Below the pieces are notes generated by a model. The model worked only from the letters and a program-made list of their open reading frames with translations. It did not search any database and was not told where the DNA came from. 40,749 bases of DNA from positions 1-40,749 of the forward strand of contig DF237669.1 in NCBI GenBank assembly GCA_000708835.1, given 5' to 3'. The position numbers and the translations under genes are program-made. Source of the stretch: Klebsormidium nitens (Eukaryota > Streptophyta > Klebsormidiophyceae > Klebsormidiales > Klebsormidiaceae). Position 1 is the stretch's first letter, and each line of letters starts with the position of its first letter. Positions 10,548 to 21,003 of the stretch are shown piece after piece.

Positions 10548-11144
10548 GCTGGAAACGAAGAAGCAAAGAGTTTTCTCATGATGAAACGTCAGAATCTAGC
10601 TCAACGGTGCTGCTCGAGTGGTGCTTGTTCTTCCGATGGGTAAATCACACAGAAAGATAACGGGAAACTGTTGAGTGGACACATCGAGGACTAGCAGGCA
10701 ATTTCGATTGCCTGACTCCGATTGGGTAGAGAGCATATAGGGTTCAACTGGAGACTACTTCTTGGCAAGAAGTTGCCAGCGCAGATAGCATCATCGCCTT
10801 TTTGAATACAACGAGCTGATGTTTCAGTACTCCCAGCTGACACAGAGAAGGAGGATGTTTAAAGAAGCATTGAAGAACCACGTTCTTTGACAAACTTTGA
10901 TTGGATAAGAAAGGTCAAGTAGACATGAAGAAAGCGATGCCTGCACAGAGTTTCCGAGGACTGGCTCTCATGTCATCAGAGCGCTTTTATCCCAGACCTT
11001 TTGAAAAAGCTCTACACAAGTTGAACCAACAAAACTCGTCGACTTGTCAGCTCGAAAGCTGGACTCAGCACTGAAGGCGAACCAAAGCAACTTGAGCGTG
11101 TCGCAATAAGTAATTTTAAAGGAGACGGACGGGTTAAACTTCAC

Positions 11145-12089
11145 TTGGATGTATCTCCCTTCCGTGACCGATTGCAACACTAGAAAGACATATAGCCCTT
11201 GTATCTAGAAAGGACGCCCAAAGGACACAAGAGGCAGCGAAAGAAAGGCCGTCAAATCTCAAGTAATTGCTGCTTGGACTTACGTGCGTGCAAGCGTCCC
11301 TGCAGCCCCTCAAACGATTCCCCGCCTAAGAGCGGTCGTGGAGGCCCAACATCCACTGCCAACCTGCTCTTGTTATACGTCTCCAGCACGGAGTCCATTC
11401 GCACTGCAAGGAGCGCCCTCAGGGGCTCCCAGTTATGCCTGCAGGTGAGGAGAGGCCCCGTGAGATCGCGATGAAATATTGAATGGATTGCAACGACTTG
11501 CGCTGTTTGGTTTTCTGCAGGTCAAGTCCCCCTTGAAGCACGAAGCTTCAATATTGTCCTCGAAGGGCCGCAGAGTCTTTTTCAACTGTGCTTGTTGTGA
11601 CCGAGTAAAGCTGGACCTTCTTTGAGCTCGACTATGTCTGGTTTTGGGAACTCCTCTGAATGGCATAGAGAGGTACTCGAAGTAGCTTTCAGTGTCAACA
11701 CAACTCGGCAGAAAAGGCTTTACTATACGAACTAGGTCTGCGCTACTTCAGGTACCCAAGGCACAAGTTGGACACTTGTTTGGGCTTCGTTCATAACAAC
11801 CGCACCCATACAAGGATCCAAACAAAGACCCATGGAATCCGAGATGCAGGATGGCACTCCCATGAAAAACTAACATCTTTAGTATCTTTTGCAAGTTGTC
11901 AGAAAATCAAGGCCAAAGGCATGGAAACCGGTTTCGAAAGACTGCAATGCCAATTAAGAACACCTACCAGACTTTTCCGGTGGTCGCCACTACCTCCAGT
12001 ATCTCCGTCAGTTCTGGTGTGATCTGGCGGTCTGTGCTCTGGAAGAACTCTGCCAACTTCTCCGCACCAGGGGGGCTGGATTCCACCAT
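11145..12089 (-). CDS. PP4R2: Serine/threonine-protein phosphatase 4 regulatory subunit 2 (PP4R2) homologue, first three exons
   Basis: PP4R2 binds the PP4 catalytic subunit in a nuclear phosphatase complex linked to DNA damage signalling. Exon 1 (12089-11968) starts MVESSPPGAEKLAEFF and continues ITPELTEILEVVATTGKVW, the conserved first helices. Exon 2 (11438-11284) gives HNWEPLRALLAVRMDSVLE and later GGESFEGLQGRLHA, matching the WHDWxxL and P-x-x-FExLxxRL segments. Exon 3 (11179-11145) gives LLQSVTEGRYIQ, matching the x-EGxPFTxQRL region. Donors are GTAGGT, GTAAGT and GTGAAG; acceptors are CTGCAG and TTCTAG; junction phases (2, 1, 0) agree. A possible exon 4 begins at 10548 after TTTCCAG with RMLALM, where RLCELL is expected, but the remaining exons and stop were not found. 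Family memory supports the call; the gene may be incomplete or degraded at its 3' end. Confidence 0.65.
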
Positions 12090-12540
12090 AATAAGCCCCC
12101 TGGTTGATTTTGCTCAACCCTGTCCTGCAGATGAAACTTGTTGGGAGATCAAAAGAGATCCATTGAACCATTTCTATTAGACGGGATTAAAGCAGGTTCT
12201 CTGCGAAGCTCGAAACTTTTTAGGGATGATATATGCACAGAGCCTTCAACTCAGAGAGGACTGTGTTCAATGAACTTCAGACACCCAACAGAGGAGCAAA
12301 TCAAGTCGATCAACCTGCAGGCAACGTGCAACCTAGCACTAAGCAAACTGGTTTGGAATCTGAAAGTCTCCAAAAACAGGAATGAAGTTTGTGCAATCAA
12401 AGCGGCAACCTGTCACTTCTCTGCTTCCAGTCTGGCCAACATCAGCACAGTCTGTTTTTGAAGGCTGAATCATCGGTGGTGTGCATTCTTGGCTTCTCCA
12501 GAATGCAAGAATTGTTCACGAAGAAAATCACAAAGAAAAT

Positions 12541-12570
12541 CACGATTGTCGCAGCCTTGCGACAATCGTG
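12541..12570. repeat. Perfect 13-bp inverted repeat with 4-base loop
   Basis: CACGATTGTCGCA at 12541-12553 is followed by GCCT and then its exact reverse complement at 12558-12570. It is immediately preceded by a short duplicated AAGAAAATCAC word. It lies about 450 bases upstream of the PP4R2 start codon on that gene's strand and could form a hairpin or cruciform. Function is unknown. Confidence 0.8.
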
Positions 12571-13033
12571 TGCAAAAATAAAAACACTTTTGAAATCAAG
12601 GGGCAATTGAAACAACATTTAAAGAAGTACGTCGGACCACCACTTATATAGTGCACCACTGTTGTGGCTCTTTGCGAAGTTTGACCCAGAAACGCACTAA
12701 AAGATTGGTTACTTTGGACAGCGGTCTGATCTACACCACGTCGCAATGGGGATTTTGAGGTACTCCAGGTCTCTCCTTGTGGGGTTTGATCTTCACCAAA
12801 ATAAGGCTGATATCATGCTTGACTTTATCAAGCAATGAGCAGAAGTCCAGTCTCTTCTCAGGTCACTCAAATACGGTACATGAAGTGAAAAACTGAGAGC
12901 ATCCTCATCATTCAGTGCTGATCAAGAACAGGTGGCAGCAAAAAAACAAGCAAACTAAGAAAGACCGTGCGTTGGTTGGAACTTACCAGGCTATGTCGTC
13001 AACTCCGTTGTTCAACCTCTAGAAGTTGAATTG

Positions 13034-13331
13034 CACTTGCCGCCGCTTTCTAAGTGCAAATGCTGACTTCAGAATGATACGATGTTATGGACAAAAGTGC
13101 ACCACCAATTACAATGCCTCCAAGTGCAACGGATACTTAAGCTGGTCACAAGATCACAGACGTACTTGCAAGTGCCTTTTCTTGATGATTATTTGGCACT
13201 CTCTTTTGGGGCACAAAGTTTTGAGTGGCATCCTGATTTGCCCCGTCTTTTTCAAATCCCTGTAACTTAAGCACTTGCACAGGGAGTTGGCAAGTGGTAA
13301 AATGCCTGATTGAGAGCTATTTTGTCACTTG
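13034..13331. promoter_or_regulatory. Cluster of six CACTTG/CAAGTG (E-box type) hexamers upstream of RAN
   Basis: Hexamers lie at 13034, 13121, 13169, 13272, 13291 and 13326, several within a longer GCACTTGC/GCAAGTGC context. About 0.15 occurrences of this hexamer pair would be expected by chance in 300 bases of even composition. CANNTG is the general bHLH-binding core. Whether these sites work is inference. Confidence 0.4.
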
Positions 13332-13974
13332 CTGCGGAAGCTCGGACAGGCTCAACAAGGTTCTGTGTGCTGCAGCCTGCAGGCTGTCAAAGGGTTGAAC
13401 AGAGAAACAATGCAACGCGCAAGACGACTTTTCCTATTTTCAAATTTTCAGAGCTTTCCTGCAGAGGGGATCTTCATCCACCCCTCGTGTCTTCATCTCG
13501 CCATTTCTGGACTCTGGTAGAGTGAGTACACTGGTTGCCTAACCGTTCCATGAGTTGTTTCGGCGTCGAACCTGTATACCTATCATTTCAATCATGATTT
13601 ATCCTCGATCCTCTTCGACGATAGGCGTTCCGATTCGACACGTGACGGTCTCGTACCTAACTTGATTTCAAATTCTCGAAAGAGCTCGAATGTTTCAAGT
13701 TCGCTTGTTCAGGTCTGCTTTTCCGAGTCTTTGCTGCATGGTCAAACAAACTCCCGCGCATTTCCCCTCCTCAGAAGCAGCAAGACATTCAAGTTGGATT
13801 TCTTGAAGAGGTGCAGCAAGCGGCAAAAAAAGGGGGCAGATTGGACTGCTACTCTGGAGACTTTGTTTGTCCGAAGGCGCTGTCGGAAGCCTGTGTCCTT
13901 GATTCTCAGGAAGGCGCTGAGAATTAAAGTGCGGAGACCTTAGTGCAGATCTGTTCGTCTGCGTGCATCTGACC

Positions 13975-16900
13975 ATGGTGAGACATGCTTTCAGCTTCGC
14001 TTACAGCTTTTAGAGTTGGGATGTTTGCCAGGCGTACTGCTTGCGTGACAGAAAATAAAATTATCACAAGGCAAGGTTGTTGTACCCGCAATACGAGGGT
14101 GGATTGCTGAACGGGAACTTCAATCCTTGTTAGGGAAGCTCAAGTCTTAAGAAAGTAGATCTTGGTTTCCCAAGGCCAGTTACCACTAGTAATCCACTAG
14201 TGATAACCTCTGGATAGGTTGCTAGTTTACATTCATAGCCTGCGATAGCATGCTTTCCTATCCACTGAAGTTGGGGCTGCCGCACTGCTTTGATTCCTCG
14301 TGCTTTGGACTCGCTTTGTGTACTCGGCTTTTCAGCTGTTCAGCTTTATGATAGTAGAGTCTCTTGATGCATGCAGCATGTGTAAATGGCCGTTGTTGAG
14401 GCCTGCTTAGGTTTGACACCTTCATGTCATGGAAAGCTACACCAAGTCAACGTTGTTTTTTGCATCAAGTCAAGTAGCTGGTGCTGAACAGAAGTTTGAG
14501 AAGGTTCAGATGCTGAGCTGTCTGTGGTTCCTGGTAATGGTTGGCCTGGAAGCTTCATGCACTTTAGTGTGTTTCCCCTTGAGCTCTCTGCATGCTCGTT
14601 GGCACTGCTCACAGTCGATCTGCTCTCTACGACGTGCTCTTCAGCAGTTCGCTCGGAAGAAGGCCTTCCGTCAAAGGAAAGGTTCTCTCATTGCCGAAGC
14701 AAGCCTTGTGTGCCTTTCCGAGGATTTTTGTTGGGAGGTCTGTGGCTTGTGGTGAATATGAAGGTCCAAAATATTGCAGATTGGTCGTAGGCTTGACCCA
14801 AGCTGCAGGCATCTGGGGATTTCTCAACAGAAACATGCCCTTTTGTGGTCTGAAGGCCTTGTTTGTAGCACTCTTTTCTTGAGTAGGCTATCTTCACTTC
14901 ATATGTGATTGGATGTTGATTTTAGCAGTGGCTCACTGATGCAGCAGAAACCCTATTGCAGGCCTTTCATTCACGCCTGTAGCTGCCTTGCCTGTATCAT
15001 GAAAGCTGAGTTTTGGAAAGCCGCGGTTGGAGTCATCCTAGTTATGGTGGTTGCAAGCAAAGTAGATTTTCTCGTAAGCCACTGGCGACCATACACATAC
15101 TCATGCAATTTGTTCTACAGGCGCTCGCTGGGCAGACCACTCCTGCAAACGTTCCCAGCTTCAAACTCATCATTGTAGGGGATGGAGGCACAGGCAAGTC
15201 GCTCTCTGCTTTTGTGCTTTATCAGATGCCTAATTCTATGGTTAACCTGCAAGTTGTCAGCACCTTCTATGTGCAGCACTGTTTGCTCTTGAGCTCAGGG
15301 CATAGCACAGGCTAGCAGCACGTTCAGAATGCATAGAGGAAGGTAGCTGTTTAAATTCCACTGTTTTCAATCAGATTGGGACCTCACGGAAGTTGCTGAA
15401 AGTTTCTATGGCGCTTGGTATTTTCTTGGTGTCCAGCAATGAGACGCTTTTGACCATGTAGATCTGGGGTCTGGGGCTTAGGGAGTTTACATTTGAAAGT
15501 ATCCTGCATCGGCCATTATATGTAATTTGTCTGACAACTTTCTGTTTTGTTCGTTCAGGAAAGACCACTTTTGTCAAGCGCCACTTGACGGGGGAGTTTG
15601 AGAAGAGATACGAACGTAAGTCGCTCGGACTTTGTGCTTTCAGAAGATGCCTTGTATTTGTTGGCCATCAGGTTGGCTCTGGTGCATATGACCACCTTCA
15701 GTGCACCTGCGCAGGGTCATGTTGCAGCAAGTTCGCGCAAATATTCATGAAATGGTTTAATTGTTGCCTTTTTGACTTTGCTGCCTGCATAGATCTGACA
15801 TAAGTGGTGCGGGTACAATCTCAAGGTGCTCATGAGAAGTTGAGGCTTCAGGTCGATTGCATCGGAGTTTGGCCATTCCATCTTCCTTAGATGCTCGCAT
15901 CTTCTTTTGTTAATCCAATCCCTGGTGTTAAGGCTTTGGCCACAGGATGTACCCTTGCTTTTGTCATATGCTGATTCTTCCATTCTTTTTCTGCAGCCAC
16001 AATCGGTGTCGAGGTCCACCCGCTCGATTTTTACACAAACTGCGGCCAGATCCGGTTCTACTGCTGGGATACGGCGGGCCAAGAAAAGTTTGGCGGGTTA
16101 AGAGATGGGTACTAGTGAGTATTCAACTAAACTGTTTCGGTTTTTAAGGAAGGAACACTGATTGAATCGTGGCTGATGTTGTCCAATCGATGGGGACACT
16201 TCGGTGTAAAGAATAGCGAGCTCTTGTGCCGTGTGATTCAGGGATGTGGATGGGTTTGCATTCGCACTGCCCGGAGGTCCTCACTTGAACCAAGGATACT
16301 TACTGCCGGAATAGGTAGAGAGCGTAGAGAAACAGGGATTTCCTCAGAGACTGTGCGCATGTTGCGCGTGTGACCCAAGCAGTACTTTTCCAGTTTAGAG
16401 ATACTCGCTGCTTTCAAGGGTTGAAGTGCAGGCTTTGTCAAGCTGACAGTGTTTGTTCGCCGTGCCTGCAGTATCCATGGGCAGTGTGCGATTATCATGT
16501 TTGATGTCACCTCCCGCCTGACCTACAAGAACGTCCCCACCTGGCATCGGGATCTTTGCAGGTGAGCGCTCCATTGCAAAAAACTTCTACCGGAATTCGT
16601 TCAGCGCTTCTCAAGTTTGTCCTTTGCAGATTCTCCCGTGTCCTTTTGGTTGTTGGTCAGCTCTTGTCTCTGTTGGAAATGTTTACACTTGCCAAACGTT
16701 GGTGCTTTGGCTGGAACGGGCTGTCTGACCAGTTACGGTATGGTAATCAGATCAGGGGGTCAATTCTTGGGCAGGGATGAGGCAAGGTGAAAAGGATACC
16801 TCTCGTGTAGGCAGCCGCGTATGGTCTCTCTTGTTCTCAAATATACGAAAAGACCTCACACTTCTAGGTAGTCAACTTCAACAGTTGCGGCTGCCAGCTT

Positions 16901-18296
16901 TTCTTTCGAATCGATGGTTTTGAGCTTTGCTACCTGTTGGAACAGCCTGCAACGAGTAACCTTTCAACTGCTCAATCATGGGAAGAGTGTTCCATGAAGT
17001 GCAGAGGGGAATCCATTCATCTGAAGAACTGCTGTTAAAGTACAGCGGAAATAGTTGGGCTACCTATGCTGCTTGCCTTTGGATCAAACCCCTCTGTTGC
17101 GGATGATTTTATGTCTTGCTCGCCTGCCTGCTCCCTTGAAAACGTTCTGTTTGGTTTTCATCGGAAGCAACCTTTCCAAGGAGTGCCAGTCAGGTTCTGT
17201 GCTGTGTTATTTTAACCGTCCCCCTAAGCATCCCTGCAAGATGTACAAGGAGGTTTTGGGTGTTCTTTGCACTGCTGAGGTGGCCTTGAATCATTCAGCC
17301 TGAGACTGGGCACGCTGCCAGAGCGGACATCACGCTTTTTGCTGACATCATATATACGTCACAGGGTGTCAGCTACACTTCGCATGTTTGTGCGGGCCCT
17401 TCGGTCGACTTGACGATCTGGATCATGTCCCCTCTGATTCTAGCCAAGCCAATGTTGAGTTGTCCAAGCAAAGGTCATGCTCTTATTAATCCCGAATGCT
17501 GACGTCATCTGACCCGTCCCCGCAGGGTCTGCGAGAACATCCCAATCGTGCTGTGCGGGAACAAGGTGGACGTGAAGAACCGGCAGGTGAAGGCGAAGCA
17601 GGTGACGTTCCACAGGAAGAAGAACCTGCAGTACTACGAGATCTCGGCCAAGAGCAACTACAACTTCGAGAAGCCGTACCTCTACCTCGCCAGGAAACTC
17701 GCAGGGTAAGGGGGCCCCTCTGCATCTTCTTCTGCTGCAAATTCCTACGTCTGCCAGTCGTTCGTGTATTTTAGAATGTGTGATGATTGCACCAACGCGT
17801 GTGTTCTTCTGCAGAACTGGCAGTGTTGGGTACACATTGACTAAAGCCTTGTTGGAGCTGTGTTGATCTGCGTTGACCTGTTGCCTCTGGCAGTTGGATG
17901 GTCTTCTGCAAAAGAAATCTCATGTCGATTGATGGAGGACGTCCCGTTTCGACTTTGAGACTTACAAAGTACTTGAGGGACTCACAATTTTCGTGTGCTT
18001 CTGACGTGAATGTTGATTGTCCCATCACTGGTATCTGTTGGGCTAATCACCATTTCTCAGTGAGCCCCGTGTGCCCAGACGTGCAAGAGCTCCCATGCGT
18101 ATTTATGTCTTATTCAAGCTATTCACAAGACCTGTCTGGATTTCACAGTGATCAGACTCTGCACTTCGTGGAGTCCCCGGCTCTGCTCCCCCCGGAGGTT
18201 ACCATCGACTTGGAACAGCAGAAGAAGTACGAGGAGGAGCTTCAAAACGCGGCCAACCAGCCGCTGCCTGATGACGACGAAGACCTGGCTGATTAG
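13975..18296 (+). CDS. RAN: GTP-binding nuclear protein Ran, seven coding exons, 222 aa
   Basis: Ran drives nuclear import/export and spindle assembly by cycling between GTP and GDP. Exons: 13975-13977 (ATG only), 15121-15193, 15559-15615, 15997-16114, 16472-16561, 17526-17705, 18149-18296. The total is 669 bases, or 222 codons plus TAG. The product starts [15 protein letters not shown]. It has the P-loop GDGGTGKT (21-28), switch I YEPTIGVEV (43-51), switch [12 protein letters not shown] (69-78) with the catalytic Gln at 73, NKVD (126-129), [11 protein letters not shown] (154-164) and the acidic tail [10 protein letters not shown]. Length and all G motifs match plant Ran. The start was chosen because ACCATG|GTGAGA at 13975 gives an exact ATG-plus-donor, and splicing to CTACAG|GCGCTC yields the MAL N-terminus. 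Intron 2 uses a GC donor. No defect is seen; it should be functional. Confidence 0.95.
14179..14207. repeat. Imperfect 12-bp inverted repeat in RAN intron 1
   Basis: GTTACCACTAGT (14179-14190) and ACTAGTGATAAC (14196-14207) are complementary except at one position and are separated by five bases. It may form a hairpin in the pre-mRNA near the 5' end of intron 1. Confidence 0.6.
15194..15558 (+). other. GC-AG intron (RAN intron 2) splitting a P-loop Gly codon
   Basis: The exon ends ...GGCACAG and the intron begins GCAAGT. The acceptor is TTCAG followed by GAAAGACC. Only this pairing restores the P-loop codons GGA-GGC-ACA-GGA-AAG-ACC and keeps phase. The donor matches the known consensus of GC-AG introns (AG|GCAAGT). 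The other introns proposed for RAN use GT-AG. Confidence 0.88.
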
Positions 18297-18744
18297 ATAC
18301 ATACATGATAGATGGGAAAGGCGCGAAAAGAATGTCGAAAGTAGCTTGTCTTTGCTTTGGGAAAGTGGTGCTCGACTCGCTCAAGGAAGTGGGGACACGC
18401 TCAACCCCGCTTGCTTCGCTATAGGCACCCTAGATTGATGAGAACTCAAGATCGTCTAGTAAACTCATTGCTTGTGAGAACCTGTATCTGTTGCTTGTGC
18501 ATCAAGTTGCTCATGTTACACATTGATAGAAGAAGCACCTTGTCTGGCCTCTGTGTTATGTCATTGCCTATGTACAATCTTCTCACATCGCCCGGCCAGG
18601 TGTGGCTAGATCCGATATTGTGGTAGCACTTGCAAGTTGCTACAGCCTGAAGTGTCCAATGTGACATCAAGTGTATCTTAGCGTAGTCGTTCAATTGAAA
18701 GCTCATGAGCTATATATTCAATGCGGTCAACCATTTGCCCTAGG
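18297..18744 (+). other. RAN 3' flank, probable 3' UTR
   Basis: The sequence after the RAN stop codon has no supported ORF. It probably contains the 3' UTR and polyadenylation region, but no canonical AATAAA is apparent near the stop and the cleavage site cannot be fixed. Confidence 0.4.
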
Positions 18745-18901
18745 CCCAAGCGCTTGTCAGGATATGACGGTCAGGCCCTGCATAGTCATGGCTATATCGT
18801 CTGCCGATGGTTGCCAGGCCGGCCCCAGCGCTTGTTATAATATGTGAGTCGCGCTGTGCATAGTTGGCTATAGGATCTAGGCCGAGCCAGGCTTGATGCG
18901 G
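18745..18901. repeat. Tandem dimer of about 78 bp
   Basis: Copy 1 (18745-18822) and copy 2 (18823-18901) share CC(C/A)AGCGCTTGT, a GATATG/AATATG block, TGCATAGT(CA)TGGCTATA and GCCAGG in the same order with a 78-base offset. Copies are diverged. The flanks are rich in GATGCATGC words like those at 3.7-4.4 kb. Confidence 0.55.
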
Positions 18902-21003
18902 GTCTAGACTGCATGTGTACAGAAGATTTGGCGCGCACCATGAAATCAATGATCGATGCATGCAAGACTTTGTATTGAAGTGACCGCCTAGTCAGTTATA
19001 TTGCATCATGCCCTGCACAATCACCGCACAATTTTGCCATGCAGCCTCGGTGACGCGCATGCCATGACGGCCAGCTAGTAGTGGCCACCTGCCGGTTAAT
19101 GTGCACCGGTTCGTTGACGCGGTTAACTGTCAATGATGCATGCAGATGTATGTCGCGGATGAGAGGGGGCCAGGCCGGGGGTGTGTCACAAGTGACTCAC
19201 TCTCGATTCAAGAACACACTGCGAGCACTGGGCTTTTTACTACAGGACCAAGAGCCGAGCAGAGTCAAAAACAAGTCCAGTGATTCCCACTTGTTGAACT
19301 TCGGAAGAGATGGTTGCCAACACCTAGCGAGCTATAGCTACATGAACTGTAGCTTTTCGCGAGCAGAAATAATGACGATTTACATGTGCGCTCCTATTCT
19401 TTGTCTATGCCGGGATTGTCCAACTGTCTTAAGTACATTTAGCCCAGCGTCACAACAAGTTTCAGAAACTCCTATGCTGGTTGTTTTCAACTGGACCTCA
19501 TTCAGTTTCCACATTTTTGGGCGACACGAACTTCATTCAAAACTCCAACTTGAGAAAGGTAGGCGTAGCGGCTAAGCTCAAATAAAGCTGGTTTCGAGCA
19601 CAACAGAGCAAGCGAATGAAAGATTCAGATATTTCAACGAAACATGAAAGCTTATGCAAAGCATGATAGAATAAATGATTCCCTTCAGTCAAATCTGGAA
19701 ACGTACCTAGGATCGACAAGACCAAGTTTCTAACGATGGTGTACAAAACTGCAGAAGATGGATTCAAAACACATGGCAACGACAACATTCATAAGGACCG
19801 ATAAGCTTTGGAAAAACAGCAACCTTTTGGCGATCCGTTCCCTGATGACGAAGAGAAGTGCCGACGGACGAAGACGCTGGGGGCGATGCAGAGGGCCCCA
19901 TTTGATGCAGGATGGATGCGGAGCGGGACGATAGTATGCAGACAGACGGGGGCGGAGCCGTGCAGTGTAGCCGGCGGAGCCGTGCAGATCGATCCATGGA
20001 GGGCGACCATAGTAGCATTGATGAGGATGCAGAGAAGAAGCTGACGACGATGCAGAGAAGAAGCTGGCCGGCGCAGACGAGCAGACGCCGGAAGCAAGGA
20101 TGACGAGAAGCCTCAAGTGGACGCAGGCGCATGGCGAAGACGATGCAGAGGTCTGACGGGCGACGATGACGTAGAAGTCCGGAGACACACTACCGAAGTC
20201 CGACGACGCACTACCGAAGTCCGATGGAGCACTCCTAAGGCGACGAGCTCTTGTTGAAGAAGCCGACTGAAGTTGTTCTAGGGTACACTGCCGTGATGGT
20301 AAAGATCGCTCTCCCGCTCTGGGAGCCGGCTACAATTGCACCAATCTCTGTTAGACCAAGCAAAACCGAACTGGGCAGCCCCGAATCACGCCTCTTGGCC
20401 CTCCAGCGACCGTACTCTGCAAAAAAGACCAAAAGTGTGGCTTTAGCACTCATCAAAAACCGACCTAATCTGCCAAAACCAAAGTAGCTTCCTTACTCAC
20501 TCAATCACTTCTCTCAAGACTGAGCAACAGTCGCAGCAGTTACCCACACAATATGCAACAGTAGCTAGTTATGAAACTGAACCAATTAGGATCATACTCG
20601 GCACGCGGACTCGGTCGAGGCGCCAAGATCAGCAAGACCCTCTTCCCACCCTGCTACATCCACCTGGATTGCAATTCTCAGAACTGAAGGCGCCGCTACT
20701 CTCAACGACAAATGCCCAGTGGAGGAACTACTTCCAAAGCGGCATGCTGTCCGTTTTTGATCAACCTGCGGTGGCGTGAGGGCCCCTCACTTCGTAGGCT
20801 TGCCTGGTTCAGCTTCGAAACACCATCGAAACCTCGCTTGACAACCTTACACCTGTGGTTATTTACGCTTACTGACACCACAGGTTCCTACTTTGACACT
20901 GAAAAGCTGGGATAAGGAACGCAGCCTTCACAATTCTCCTGGCTTACGAACCAGACAGCATTGAATGACAGCAGATAAGGATGAAACCCCACCCGTTTCC
21001 CCG
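18902..21003. other. Unassigned region downstream of RAN and of the RSZ gene
   Basis: Both neighbouring genes end toward this stretch, so parts may be 3' UTR. It includes a GC-rich, GATGCAGAG-rich patch (about 19850-20240) that creates overlapping open frames on both strands (for example 19730-20188 on -, 19808-20044 on +) with no recognised domain. A - strand frame at 20235-20456 (containing AEYGRWRAKRRDSGLPSSVLL) and a + strand frame at 20251-20487 are also unrecognised. None has enough support for a CDS call. Confidence 0.35.
20174..20236. repeat. Three tandem 21-bp units
   Basis: Units start GAAGTCCG at 20174, 20195 and 20216. The period is a multiple of three, so on the - strand one frame reads a seven-residue repeat of the type S-x-S-S-D-F-G. 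The frame has no supported start, so its coding status is open. Confidence 0.7.

Larger units (their letters stand above)
12090..13974. promoter_or_regulatory. Divergent intergenic region between PP4R2 (-) and RAN (+)
   Basis: The start codons of PP4R2 (12089) and RAN (13975) point away from each other, so this stretch should hold both promoters and 5' UTRs. Visible structure: a perfect 13-bp inverted repeat at 12541-12570 and a cluster of CACTTG/CAAGTG hexamers at 13034-13331. No TATA box at a convincing distance could be assigned because neither transcription start is known. Open frames inside are short and unsupported. Confidence 0.5.

Noticed and set aside
15103-15120. In-frame ATG just upstream of RAN exon 2 (would give [10 protein letters not shown])
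   Set aside because: It lies inside the pyrimidine-rich 3' end of intron 1, directly before CTACAG. The ATG|GTGAGA at 13975 gives the expected MAL N-terminus and plant-like length.
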